A stretch of 64,000 nucleotides of DNA from CAVYXZ01 sp963772595 (GTDB lineage: Bacteria; Chloroflexota; Anaerolineae; Aggregatilineales; Phototrophicaceae): the NCBI GenBank assembly GCA_963772595.1, contig CAVYXZ010000007.1, forward strand, positions 372,001 through 436,000, given 5' to 3'. The translations under genes and the position numbers were made by a program. Numbering within the stretch: position 1 is the stretch's first letter; the number at the start of each line of letters is the position of its first letter. Positions 1 through 8,963 of the stretch are shown here, piece by piece. The notes below the pieces were generated by a model. That model saw nothing but the letters and a program-made list of their open reading frames with translations, was not told where the DNA came from and ran no database searches.

Positions 1-110
1 GTTCTTCCTTTCTACACCGTGCTGAGCTTATCGCAGGCACTCGCAGATGCAACACGAATTTCAGCGCAACGCATGTACTTCTCCGGGACTCAGGATAGAA
101 TAAGGGCATC

Positions 111-1255
111 ATGCGCCGTCTGTTGATTTTCTATTACCGCTTCTACTGTTTGCCCTGCCCGGCTTCAGCCATGCCTCTGCCGAGTTAGTTAAGGTTTGTC
201 CGGGTACGCCGGTTCAGGTGCGCAGCGGTGACTTCTCACCGGGCGGAATCATCTTAACCGCGTTCGACAAAAGCGGCATGTGGGTCTACAACATCGACCG
301 GGACAGCCGCTATCCCCTGCCGGATACCCGCCCCTGCAATCGCCAATGCCGCCTCTCGCCGGATGCGCACTGGATCACCTATCTGGACCCGCTCAGCGAT
401 GCGATGGGCAAGATGCATGTCGATGGCACCCAGCGCAGCATCCTGGCCGATTACGCGCACGATATTGAATGGTGGCCCGACGGCAAACTGCTGATCTGGA
501 CGCCCGGCCACCGCGCCTACTGGGAGACCGAGGACGACAGCTCGCGCGGCGATCTCGATGTATCCGGCATCGAATCGGTGCAGCCCGGCGGCCAATGGGG
601 CCTGCATATCGAACAGGACGACGATCACTTCGACCGCACACTGCTCAACCTGCAAACCCGCGATCTGCGCGGCATTGCCAGCGCGCGTATCCCCTTGGGC
701 GAAGCCGTGCCCTACTTCGATGCGTCGGCCTGGTCACCGGATGGCAGCCAGTTCGCCTATGTCAAACCGACCACTTTTGACAGCAATGTCAACATCGCCG
801 GCGGCGAGATTTACATCGCCCGCCCGGATGATGGCAGCACCATGCAGCTCACCGACCTCAATGCAGCTTACGGCGCGGTGCGCATCAACGGCGGCATCCG
901 CAGCGAGCTAAGCTGGTCGCCAGACAGCACGCGCATCGCCTTCTGGGTGATCGAGCTGCTCGGCCCGGCTTACGAATCGCAGACCGGCAATGCCGTCATT
1001 CATATTGTGGATACAACCACCGGTGTCACCCGCGCTTACTGCGGCTTCAGCACCACCGAGCACACGCCGGATCCGCCGCGCCTGCTCTGGTCGCCAGACG
1101 GGACTCATCTGGCCTTCGGCGGCAACATCCCCGGCGACGATAAAGGCTACCTGCTGCTGGCGCTGGATACCGAGAGCGGCGTCTTCACCGAACTCAGCAA
1201 CGGCATCTACCCGGTGCTGGGCAAGGCCGACGTCATCGCATGGGGGCTGCCATGA
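111..1255 (+). CDS. Exported TolB/WD40-like beta-propeller protein (one frameshift in signal peptide)
   Basis: A probable secreted or periplasmic beta-propeller. The uninterrupted frame begins only at 218, but reading from ATG 111 gives MRRLLIF and then, after a one-base shift at the TTTT run (127-130), LLPLLLFALPGFSHASA and the body. Together these form a normal Sec signal peptide with cleavage near ASA. The body has repeated blades with WSPDG/WSPDS-type motifs (for example near residues 200, 260 and 320), as in TolB-like/PD40 repeats. Binding partner and function are unknown. The stop overlaps the next ATG (ATGA, 1252-1255), so the two genes are probably cotranscribed. The broken signal peptide is best read as a missing T in the sequence; a real mutation would block export. 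Confidence 0.6.
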
Positions 1256-2156
1256 TAAGTTGGGAATTCTGGCAGGCCTTCAGCGTCCGCCGCGCGGCCA
1301 CACGCTCTACAAGCGCATCACCAAGAAGGAGATGATTGCCCTGCGCTTCCTGGATAACCTGGTCGCTGGTGGTCGTCGCGCTCGCTATTGTGACCATCCT
1401 CATCTCGACCACGCTTGCCAGCATTCTCTCGTTTCTGATCCTGCTGGCGATCCCGCTGCTGGCGCTGCGCTACGGCCTGCGCTTCGGCCTGACCGGCATC
1501 AACTATGGGCTGCGCTGGGCGGTTGCGGCGAGCGATGCCCTGGTCGCCTTCAGGCGCAACGGCCACTATGACCTGCTCTGCCTGACGCCGCCGGGTCCGC
1601 TGGGGGTCAACTGGGCGGTGTGTACCGGCGTCTTCTACCGTCTGTTGGAAGCGGGTACCTATCGCCCCCAGGATCTCTGGGCAGGCCGCATGTACCTGAT
1701 CCTCCCCTTGACGGTCTTGCTGACGGCCGCGCTACGTCCTGGTCGATCAACCGCTGGCGCTGCTGGTCTACATCCTGCTCAATTTCGGGCTGGTGATCGC
1801 CTGGTTCCGCATGGAAGACACGCAGTCGATCACCCTGGGCGGCCTGATCGGCATGTTGATGCCCACCTACAGCCGCAATCCCTGGGAAGTCCGCATCGGC
1901 GCGTTGAGCCTCTTCGGACTGATTCAGGCCCTCAGCTATGGTATCGGTGCTGATGTTGCTGGTCGCCGTGCTGCCAAACCTGTACCTTTCGCTGCATCTG
2001 GACGGCTGGCTGGGCGATTGCAGCCGCTTCGCCCTGGCGCTGGTGATCATCGCTGGACTGCGTGAGATCAGCATCTTGCTCATGTGGCGAACCCTGATGC
2101 GCCGCCTGAACCTGGGCGAAGAATACAGCGTCGGCGCGGTGTCGCGGGCCTACTAG
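1252..2156 (+). pseudogene. Multi-spanning membrane protein broken by about four frameshifts
   Basis: I do not recognise the family. Piecing frames together gives one continuous membrane protein of about 300 residues. It starts MISWEFWQAFSVRR, continues in a second frame (HTLYKRITKKEMIALRFLDN), returns to the first from about 1360 (several hydrophobic helices, then RRNGHYDLLCLTPPG), shifts near 1735 (VLVDQPLALLVYILLNFGL), and shifts again near 1940 (MLLVAVLPNLYLSL to the stop at 2156). Each segment is rich in transmembrane helices and none carries an internal stop before its shift. The RNGHYDLLCLTPPG stretch after two helices recalls ABC-exporter-associated membrane proteins, but this is only an impression. 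Four shifts in 0.9 kb suggest poor sequence or a decaying gene. Confidence 0.5.
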
Positions 2157-2174
2157 CCTGGACACAGGCGGAAC

Positions 2175-2204
2175 TGGACGCGGCCCATACGCCTGCCCTA
2201 TAAT
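2175..2204 (+). promoter_or_regulatory. Sigma70-type promoter for lipA
   Basis: A perfect -10 box TATAAT lies at 2199-2204 with a weak -35 (TGGACG, 2175-2180) 18 bp upstream. It is 26 bp before the lipA start codon, which has a GGAG ribosome site at 2221-2224. Confidence 0.55.
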
Positions 2205-2230
2205 CGGGGAACATCTATCAGGAGCTTAAC

Positions 2231-3193
2231 GTGACCGACCTGCTTGATCCCAACAGCATCCCTATCGCCGACAGCCACGAATGGCAGCCCGATCCCGAAC
2301 ATCCCCGCCGCCGTCCGCCCTGGATCAAGGTGCGCGCGCCCAGCGGTGAGAGTTACGAGCGCGTGCGCGAGTTGATGCGCACCAAAGTCCTGCACACCGT
2401 CTGTGAAGAAGCGATGTGTCCTAACCTGGGCGAATGCTGGGGGCACGGTACGGCGACTTTCTTGATGATGGGCGATGTCTGCACCCGCTCCTGCGGCTTC
2501 TGCGACATCAAGACCGGGCGTCCCAGCCCGCTCGATTGGGCCGAGCCGAACCGCGTGGCCGAGGCCGTGCGTGCGATGGGCCTGCGTCACGTGGTCATTA
2601 CCAGCGTCAACCGTGACGAACGGGCCGACGGCGGCGCGCCGATCTTCGCAATGGTGATTCGCCGCGTGCGTCAGCTTCAGCCAGGATGCAGCGTCGAGGT
2701 TCTGATCCCCGATTTCAAAGGCAGCGAAAGCGCGCTACAGATCGTGATGGACGCTCAGCCAGAGATTCTCAACCACAACGTTGAGACGGTGCCGCGCCTG
2801 TTCAAGCAGGTACAGCCGCAGGACCATTACGAATGGGCCATGCAGACCCTCACCAACGCCAAGAAGATGGATCCGCTGGTGCTGACGAAGTCCGGCATTA
2901 TGGTCGGCCTGGGCGAGACGTTGGACGAGGTGCTGGTGGTCATGCGAGATCTGGTGGACTGCGGCGTCGATATTCTGACCGTCGGCCAGTATCTCCAGCC
3001 AAGCAAGCAGCACCTGCCGGTCGAGCGTTTCTACCTGCCGGAAGAATTCGACCTGATTGAGCGCGAAGGGCTTCAGATGGGCTTCAAGTGGGTGGAAAGC
3101 GGCCCGCTGGTGCGCAGCAGCTATCGTGCCGAGCAGCAGGTGCGCGAACTCTCCAGGCTAAATCATTTCCGGCTGCACGAAGAACGCGATTAA
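2231..3193 (+). CDS. lipA: Lipoyl synthase (radical SAM)
   Basis: LipA inserts two sulfurs into octanoyl groups on carrier proteins such as the E2 subunits of 2-oxoacid dehydrogenases and GcvH. The 320-residue protein has both expected iron-sulfur motifs: the N-terminal auxiliary-cluster motif CEEAMCPNLGEC near residues 58-69 and the radical SAM motif CTRSCGFC near 85-92. The C-terminal RSSYRAEQQ supplies the conserved serine region. Length is normal for the family. The start is GTG with GGAG six bases upstream. No lipB or lipoate-protein ligase is adjacent. The gene converges with the TIR-FHA gene, and the two stop codons share the palindrome TTAA at 3190-3193. Confidence 0.95.
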   Translation: MTDLLDPNSIPIADSHEWQPDPEHPRRRPPWIKVRAPSGESYERVRELMRTKVLHTVCEEAMCPNLGECWGHGTATFLMMGDVCTRSCGFCDIKTGRPSPLDWAEPNRVAEAVRAMGLRHVVITSVNRDERADGGAPIFAMVIRRVRQLQPGCSVEVLIPDFKGSESALQIVMDAQPEILNHNVETVPRLFKQVQPQDHYEWAMQTLTNAKKMDPLVLTKSGIMVGLGETLDEVLVVMRDLVDCGVDILTVGQYLQPSKQHLPVERFYLPEEFDLIEREGLQMGFKWVESGPLVRSSYRAEQQVRELSRLNHFRLHEERD

Positions 3194-4092
3194 AGCGAAC
3201 GATACCGGATCATAAAGAGGAAATTCCCCATCTGGATGCGGTCACCGCTGCGCAGCGGCGCTTCTTCCTCCGGGGGCAGCTTGCGCCCTTCAACAAAGGT
3301 GAAGTTGGTGCTGTTGTTGTCGCGGATGAAGATGGTGTCGTTATCCAGCGTCAGCATGGCGTGCCGCCGCGAGATACCCTGGCCCTCTGCCCCCAGCACA
3401 TTCAGATCGACATCCGGCTCGAAATCCGGGCTGGAACGACCGATCAGATACACGCGGCCCGGCACAACCTCAAGTTCCAGGTGTAGATCCCGATCTTTAT
3501 AGGAGGTGAATTCCAACACCATCTGCTCATTGTAGAAATGTTCACGATCCGTCAAATCACGTACCACATCCTGGTCAATGGGAATAGTAGTCTGATCCAC
3601 ATTAAGATCCGTATCTATTGGACGCATCATCGCTGTCCGCTTGGGTTTCAGGTTCGACAAAGGTCGTTCCAGGATCGTTCGGTTGGGGTCCGGGTTATTC
3701 ATATCGCGCACAGCCACATGAATCGCGCGTTCCACCAGCGCGCAGGCGTTGCTGAAGCCATGCCGCTGAACGTCAACCATGTCGAGTGATGCCAGCCTGA
3801 AGTGCAGATTATGCACCTCGCTGACCATAAAGGGAATGATGGGTTTCCCGGCACTGAGATAAAGCCGCCACTGTTCTTCGACTTCAGCGGCTGCCTGGGA
3901 TGCAGGCGACAGCACCAGCAGCATGATATCGCTGGCTTGCAGCCCGTTCTGGACCGCCGTCATCCAATCGTCCCCTGGGCTGACTCGCTCCATGTCCACC
4001 CAATAGTCAACGCCGCGTTTTCCGAGATACTCGACCAACTCACGGACGACAGCCTCATCGGCTTCGCTGTAGGAAATGAATACCTGTGCCAT
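3190..4092 (-). CDS. TIR-FHA fusion protein
   Basis: A 300-residue cytoplasmic protein with two signalling domains. Residues 1-110 are a bacterial TIR domain: VFISYSEAD at the start, a BB-loop-like PGDDW near 39-43, and LLVLSPAS near 58-65. The C-terminal 85 residues are an FHA domain (IGRSSPD, SRRHA, NNSTNF), which in this family binds phosphothreonine peptides. The linker (about 120-210) looks unstructured and polar. The usual catalytic Glu of NAD-hydrolysing TIR domains sits three residues after the Cys/Val in a V-x-x-E-W pattern; here the pattern reads VEEQW, so Gln74 appears to occupy that site, although Glu72 and Glu73 are adjacent. It may therefore be a scaffold rather than an NADase. 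It probably follows the DnaB-like gene in one transcription unit (143-bp gap). Confidence 0.85.
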   Translation of the reverse strand: MAQVFISYSEADEAVVRELVEYLGKRGVDYWVDMERVSPGDDWMTAVQNGLQASDIMLLVLSPASQAAAEVEEQWRLYLSAGKPIIPFMVSEVHNLHFRLASLDMVDVQRHGFSNACALVERAIHVAVRDMNNPDPNRTILERPLSNLKPKRTAMMRPIDTDLNVDQTTIPIDQDVVRDLTDREHFYNEQMVLEFTSYKDRDLHLELEVVPGRVYLIGRSSPDFEPDVDLNVLGAEGQGISRRHAMLTLDNDTIFIRDNNSTNFTFVEGRKLPPEEEAPLRSGDRIQMGNFLFMIRYRSL

Positions 4093-4235
4093 AGTTCAAT
4101 CTGATTATGGTGAACCTCTTTATTGTAACAAGAAATGAAACTTCTGCTACAGATTAATCGCACAAACCGCAGGCTGAAATCACAAAAAATCTGCACTCCG
4201 GGCAGATTTGCCAGCGAACTATGGACCGCTGGGGC

Positions 4236-5404
4236 TTAGCTTTCGATCACCTTGTCATCGATCAACTGCTGCTGGACCTTCTGACCTTTGGGATCAAAGC
4301 TGAAATGCTGGCCGTAGAGTTGGAACTCCATATCCTGCATCGACCGCCCGGCGCGGTTCTTCTCGACCGTAAAGACGACCCAGTCGCGGTGCTGCCGGGC
4401 CGTGTACGGGTTAAAGGTCACGTGATCTTTGGACAGAATCTGGTACTTGTTGTTCATGATGATAGCGATGTCAGATTCGTAATCCAGCGCGCTGCTGCCG
4501 CGCAGATGGAACAGATGGATGCGCTTGCTCTTGAGGCCGTCCCGATCCGCCGCCACAATCGACCAGACCGGCACGTCCAGCGAGAGGGCGATGTCCTTCA
4601 GACCTTCGACGATCATGGTCACTTTGTCGTTTTCGTCGCGCGGGCCGTTCGGGGTGAACGGCGACCTTCTGCAAGTAATCGACAAAGACCGTCACATTGC
4701 CGTTGGTCGCATCGCACAGGCGCGCGGTCATTTCTTTGATTGCACGCAGCGTCGTCACCGCCGGGCTGGCCTTGACCAGGATCAAGCGGTCGGCATAGCG
4801 TGCCATCCGGGCCAGTGCCGGGGCCGTCTTGGGGTTGTCGCGCAGGATCGTCTGAAGCGAACCCGCGCCGCCATCGCGCCCCATGAATTCTTTGGCCCGC
4901 TGCGCCACAATGATCTGATAGAGATCGCGCAGCTTGATCCCCCGGCTCAGGTCAATCTCCGGCGGATTGATGCTTTCCAGGCACAGCAGCCGGTGCATCA
5001 GATGCGCCTCGGTATGCTCGTAAGAAAGATAGAAGGCATATTGATCCGGGCGCATGGCGATGTTCCGCGCGATTTGCAGCGTCGCAATCGTCTTGCCGAT
5101 CCCCTGTGCGCCGCCCAGCAGGACCAGTTCGGTCTTGCGCAGCCCACCGCCGATGAAGCCATCGAGCGGATCAAAGCCCGTTGACATCGGCACGTAATCC
5201 ACCAGGTCGCCACGAACAACTCGCTCGTTGGCATCGTTCATCACCTGGGTGAGGGTACGCGGCATGTGGGCATTGCTGCGGTTGGGACCGCGCGGCGCAG
5301 GCGCAACATGAGGTTGCGAGGGTGGCTCTACGGCCTGCACGGCTGGCGTTCGATTCGTCGGATTCATACTCTGGAAGATCTTCAGTAAAACGTCGGGTCG
5401 TCAT
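4236..5404 (-). CDS. DnaB-like (RecA-fold) ATPase, frameshifted
   Basis: Resembles the C-terminal ATPase domain of the replicative helicase DnaB, without the DnaB N-terminal domain. It has Walker A GGAQGIGKT, Walker B VFVDYLQ, and later WSIVAADRDG and SSALDYESDIAIIM, which match DnaB motifs around the arginine/GSG region. The frame breaks at the GGGG run 4651-4654: removing one base joins VDYLQKVAVHP to NGPRDENDKVTMIVEGL. The longest N-terminal frame begins at 5367 without a ribosome site; ATG 5404 has AAGGA nearby and joins in frame if one base is dropped from the AAAA run 5387-5390, giving MTTRRLLKIFQSMNPTN. That second correction is tentative. Joined length is about 390 residues. Role unknown: replication accessory, or partner of the TIR-FHA protein. 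Confidence 0.7.
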
Positions 5405-5595
5405 GCCCTGTCCTTAAAGCCACTCGTTCTCCACCTCTTGATTTTATCATAGAATGCTCAAAAGGCTCTTATATTGTATAGCGAAGGTCATCAAGATTGT
5501 AATTTTTACAGATTTTATTCATAAATCGGCCCCGAAATTAAAGAGCAGTGCCCCCTGAGGGCCAGTATCTCAATCATCTGCTTATTCAGAATTCA

Positions 5596-5625
5596 TTCAC
5601 AAACGGACACAAATCGTGATAGAAT
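5596..5625 (+). promoter_or_regulatory. Promoter for the main sigma factor gene
   Basis: TTCACA (5596-5601, five of six matches to the -35 consensus) lies 18 bp before TAGAAT (5620-5625). TG at 5617-5618 makes it an extended -10. It sits in the AT-rich gap between the divergent DnaB-like and sigma factor genes. Confidence 0.55.
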
Positions 5626-5719
5626 GAACTAGCGTTTTTAACAATTGAATAGAGATGCGACAGCAGCTACCGTGTATTTACGATCCTCGGTTGCTTCATC
5701 AGGAGGCAAGGAACAGACC

Positions 5720-6892
5720 GTGTTACAGGAACTCATTTCGCGGGCCGATCAACGTGGCTACCTCACATTTGACGATGTTCTCGAAATTCTGGATGACGAG
5801 GAAGGAGACGAGATCACTACCATAGAAAATGTTCTTTATGAACTCGACGAATTGGGCATAGAGATCCGTCAGGAAAGCGAGACACCCGACCTGGTGCTAG
5901 CCGACAACAGCGAAGTTGAGTTTGAACCTGAAGAACTCCCCCATGATCCTGGCATCGGCGACATCAACGCCGTGTCCGCCGACGACCCCGTTGGCCTTTA
6001 TTTCCGCCAGATGGCACAAGAACCTCTTTTAACTGCACAAGAAGAAATAGATCTCGCAAAACGAATTGAATACGGCAAGCACGCGCGCGAATGTCTGGAG
6101 CAGATCGACGCCGCGACGCTCTACACCGAAGCTGAACAGGTGCATATGCAGCGCCTGGTCGCTGATGGGCAGGCCGCCCGTGAGCATCTGGGCCGGGCCA
6201 ACACCCGACTGGTGGTGAGCATCGCCAAGCGTTACATGAGCCAGGGACTCCCCTTCCCCGATCTGATTCAGGAAGGCAATGTCGGCCTGATGCGTGCTGT
6301 CGATAAATATGATTACAAACGGGGCAACCGCTTCAGCACTTACGCGACCTGGTGGATCCGTCAGGCGATCACCCGCGCGCTGGCGCAGAAGACTCGCACG
6401 ATCCGTATCCCGCTGCACATGACCGAGCGCATCCGCCAGATGTACCGCACAGCGCAGTCATTGGAACAGCACCTGGGGCGGCGTCCGACCCCCGAAGAAA
6501 TCGCCCAGGCCATGCAGCTTCCGACCGACAACGTGCGCAGCATGATGGATGCCAGCCAGCACGCGGTCGCGCTGGAGCGCCCGGTCGGCGAAGATGGCGA
6601 CAGCGAATTCGGCGATTTTATTGAAGATCAGGATTCGCCCAGCCCGGTCGAAGCCGCCACCCAGCATCTGCTGCAAGAGACTATCGAAGAAGTCCTCAGC
6701 GAACTTACGCCGCGCCAGAGCCACATTCTGCGGCTGCGTTTCGGACTCGGCGGTGGCGAGCCGCACACGCTGGAAGAGATCGCCAACAAGTTCGGCCTCA
6801 GCCGCGAGCGCATCCGCCAGCTCGAAAAAGAAGCGCTCCGCCGCCTGCGGCACCCGCGCCTGGCCCATAACCTGCGCGATTATTTGAGCTAA
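5720..6892 (+). CDS. rpoD: RNA polymerase primary sigma factor (RpoD/SigA)
   Basis: Housekeeping sigma70. Region 1.1 is at the N-terminus (LQELISRADQRGYLTFDDVLEIL), followed by an acidic linker. Region 1.2 follows (DPVGLYFRQMAQEPLLTAQEE), then region 2 (RLVVSIAKRYMSQGLPFPDLIQEGNVGLMRAV and FSTYATWWIRQAI, the -10 recognition helix), region 3 and region 4 (LTPRQSHILRLRFG, TLEEIANKFGLSRERIRQLEKEALRRLR). The frame is open from 5645, but GTG 5720 has AAGGA at 5708-5712 with a seven-base spacer and gives the usual region 1.1 start, so I prefer it; 390 residues. A hairpin terminator follows at once. Confidence 0.93.
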   Translation: MLQELISRADQRGYLTFDDVLEILDDEEGDEITTIENVLYELDELGIEIRQESETPDLVLADNSEVEFEPEELPHDPGIGDINAVSADDPVGLYFRQMAQEPLLTAQEEIDLAKRIEYGKHARECLEQIDAATLYTEAEQVHMQRLVADGQAAREHLGRANTRLVVSIAKRYMSQGLPFPDLIQEGNVGLMRAVDKYDYKRGNRFSTYATWWIRQAITRALAQKTRTIRIPLHMTERIRQMYRTAQSLEQHLGRRPTPEEIAQAMQLPTDNVRSMMDASQHAVALERPVGEDGDSEFGDFIEDQDSPSPVEAATQHLLQETIEEVLSELTPRQSHILRLRFGLGGGEPHTLEEIANKFGLSRERIRQLEKEALRRLRHPRLAHNLRDYLS

Positions 6893-6910
6893 TTGAACCC
6901 ATCGATCAAC

Positions 6911-6936
6911 CAAGCCGGGCCGCACGCCCGGTTTTT
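6911..6936 (+). terminator. Rho-independent terminator after rpoD
   Basis: Stem CCGGGC (6915-6920) pairs with GCCCGG (6926-6931) around a five-base loop and is followed by TTTTT. Confidence 0.85.
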
Positions 6937-6963
6937 GATTCTTGGGCCGAAGCGGGCTACAGT
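6935..6963 (+). promoter_or_regulatory. Promoter for the aminotransferase gene
   Basis: TTGATT (6935-6940) and TACAGT (6958-6963) are separated by 17 bp. The -35 overlaps the T-tract of the preceding terminator, a compact arrangement. Confidence 0.5.
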
Positions 6964-6996
6964 TAGCGCAGTGTCGCATTGAAAGAGGAACACAGC

Positions 6997-7978
6997 ATGA
7001 GCGAACCGAGCATCAGCCACGTCTTTATCCGGGGCGATTATGTGCCTTACGCCGAAGCCAACGTCAGCATCATGACTCACGCCATGCACTATGGCACCGG
7101 AGCCTTTGCTGGGATGCGCGCTTACTGGAACGCCGAGCAGGAGCAGTTGTACAGCTTCCGGCCTCTGCTGCACTTCGAACGTCTGCTGCAATCCGCCGCG
7201 CTGCTGCGGATGCACTTCGATTACAGCCCGGAGGATCTGTTTGATATCCTCAAAAAGCTCATCATCATGCAGGGCTTTCGCACCAACTGCTATATCCGGC
7301 CCCTGGTCTACATCGCCGAGGAATCCCTGGCAGTCCGCGTTCACGACATGAAGTCCGATCTCGCCATTATCGTCCGGCCCGAAGGCAATTACATCAGCAT
7401 CCCTGGCGGCGCACACGTCTGTTTTTCGCCCTGGCGGCGCATCGACGACAACGCCATCCCGGCGCGCGGCAAGGTCGCCGGAGCCTATGTCAATTCCATG
7501 ATGGTCAAGACGGATGCCCAACTGGCGGGCTATGATGACGGCCTGATGCTCAACAACGACGGTCATGTCGCCGAGTTCAGCGCCGCCAATTTCATGATGA
7601 TTCGCAAAGGGGTGGTGATCACGCCGCCGATCAGCGCCAACATCCTGGAAGGCATCACCCGCCGCTCGTTGATTCAGATGCTGCGCGATGACCTGAAGGT
7701 CGAGGTGCAGGAGCGCGAGATCGACCATACCGAGGTGTATCTGGCGGACGAGATCTTCATGTGCGGGACCGGCGCGCAGATTACGCCGGTCACTCGCATC
7801 GAATACCGCAATGTGGGCACGGGCGAGATCGGGCCAATCACGCAGCGGCTGACCACGCCTGTTCATGAACACGGTCTACGGGCGTGAGGCGAAGTACCGC
7901 GACTGGATCGCCCCAATCTACCCGGCTCAACCCGCGAAGGAAGCGGATGTGGCGGCGGAAACGACCCACTCGAACTAA
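6997..7978 (+). CDS. ilvE: Class IV PLP aminotransferase, branched-chain type (C-terminal frameshift)
   Basis: Transfers amino groups between branched-chain amino acids and 2-oxoglutarate. Fold type IV features: GTGAFAGMRAYW near the N-terminus, the lysine of GKVAGAYVNS as likely PLP Schiff base, EFSAANFMMI as phosphate-binding loop, and GTGAQITPVTRIEYR near the C-terminus. Start ATG 6997 follows AGAGGA; the frame is also open to a TTG at 6979. The long frame ends at 7887 with an atypical tail, while the next frame reads FMNTVYGREAKYRDWIAP, a normal end for this family, to TAA 7976-7978. Dropping one C near 7858 joins them (QRLTTLFMNTVYG). D-amino acid or 4-amino-4-deoxychorismate relatives cannot be fully excluded. 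Confidence 0.85.
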
Positions 7979-8201
7979 GTCAAACGCGGTCTTGTAGGGC
8001 GATGGCTTGCCTCCCGTGCCCATTTGAAGCCGTTGTTGATTTCCGGGTCAAACGGGTACTTCCGCAGTGTACAGTCGGCTCCATTCTCAGTTACAATAGC
8101 TGCGTTACAATTCTTATTGAACGCAATACATGGCGCTGTCGCAACCTTCGCCCGAATCATTCGTATGAGAGATAGATCGCAGTCATCAATGGGAGTTCGC
8201 T

Positions 8202-8921
8202 ATGTCCGCTAACCACAGCGTCATCATCCAGGTCCGGGGTCTCACCAAAGAACTGCCGCTCGGCAAAGTGACGGTTCATGCCCTGCGCGGCGTCGATATG
8301 GATGTCTACCAGGGCGAGATGGTCAGCATTATCGGGCCATCCGGCAGCGGCAAGAGCACCCTGCTGGGCCTGATCGGCGGCCTGGACAGCCCGACTCACG
8401 GCAGCGTCGTGATCGACGGCGTGGACATCAGCCGCATGAATGAAGATCAGCTCACGACCATTCGCAACGAGAAGATCGGCTTCATCTTCCAGTTCTTCAA
8501 CCTGATCCCGACTCTGACGGCCCTCGAAAATGTCGCCCTGCCCATCCAGTTCGCGCACAAGCCGCAGTTCAAGCCGGAACGCCGCGCCCGCGAACTGCTG
8601 GAACTGCTGGGCCTGGGCGACCGGATGCGCCACCGTCCGGCGGAACTTTCCGGCGGGCAGCAGCAGCGCGTCGCCATCGCCCGCGCCCTGGCGAACAATC
8701 CGCCCTTGCTCCTGGCCGATGAGCCGACCGGCAACCTGGACACGGAATCCGGTCAGGTGGTGCTGGAGGCGCTCAAAGAAGTCCAGCGCGAATCGGGCAC
8801 GACGGTCGTCATCGTCACCCACGATTCGGACCTGACCCAATTCACCGACCGCACCATTACGCTGATCGATGGCGAGATTGCCGATCCTGCCGCCCTGCAT
8901 AAGGCAAGCGTGAGCCAGTAG
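8202..8921 (+). CDS. ABC transporter ATPase, LolD/MacB type
   Basis: ATP-hydrolysing subunit of the family that drives lipoprotein release, peptide export or FtsEX-like mechanotransmission. All motifs are present: Walker A GPSGSGKST, Q-loop FQFFNLIPTLTALENV, signature LSGGQQQRVAIARAL, Walker B LLLADEPTGNLD, and H-loop VTHD; 239 residues, normal length. GGGAG precedes the start. No permease gene is adjacent: the next gene is a VWA-FHA protein. The partner must be encoded elsewhere, or the gene is an orphan. Confidence 0.9.
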   Translation: MSANHSVIIQVRGLTKELPLGKVTVHALRGVDMDVYQGEMVSIIGPSGSGKSTLLGLIGGLDSPTHGSVVIDGVDISRMNEDQLTTIRNEKIGFIFQFFNLIPTLTALENVALPIQFAHKPQFKPERRARELLELLGLGDRMRHRPAELSGGQQQRVAIARALANNPPLLLADEPTGNLDTESGQVVLEALKEVQRESGTTVVIVTHDSDLTQFTDRTITLIDGEIADPAALHKASVSQ

Positions 8922-8943
8922 TAGGATGACGCCCGCTTAACTT

Positions 8944-8953
8944 GTGCTAGAAT
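8944..8953 (+). promoter_or_regulatory. Extended -10 promoter element before the VWA-FHA gene
   Basis: TAGAAT (8948-8953) is preceded by TG and one base, matching the extended -10 pattern. No clear -35 is visible. It lies about 30 bp before ATG 8982. Confidence 0.4.
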
Positions 8954-8963
8954 ACAGGCACAG

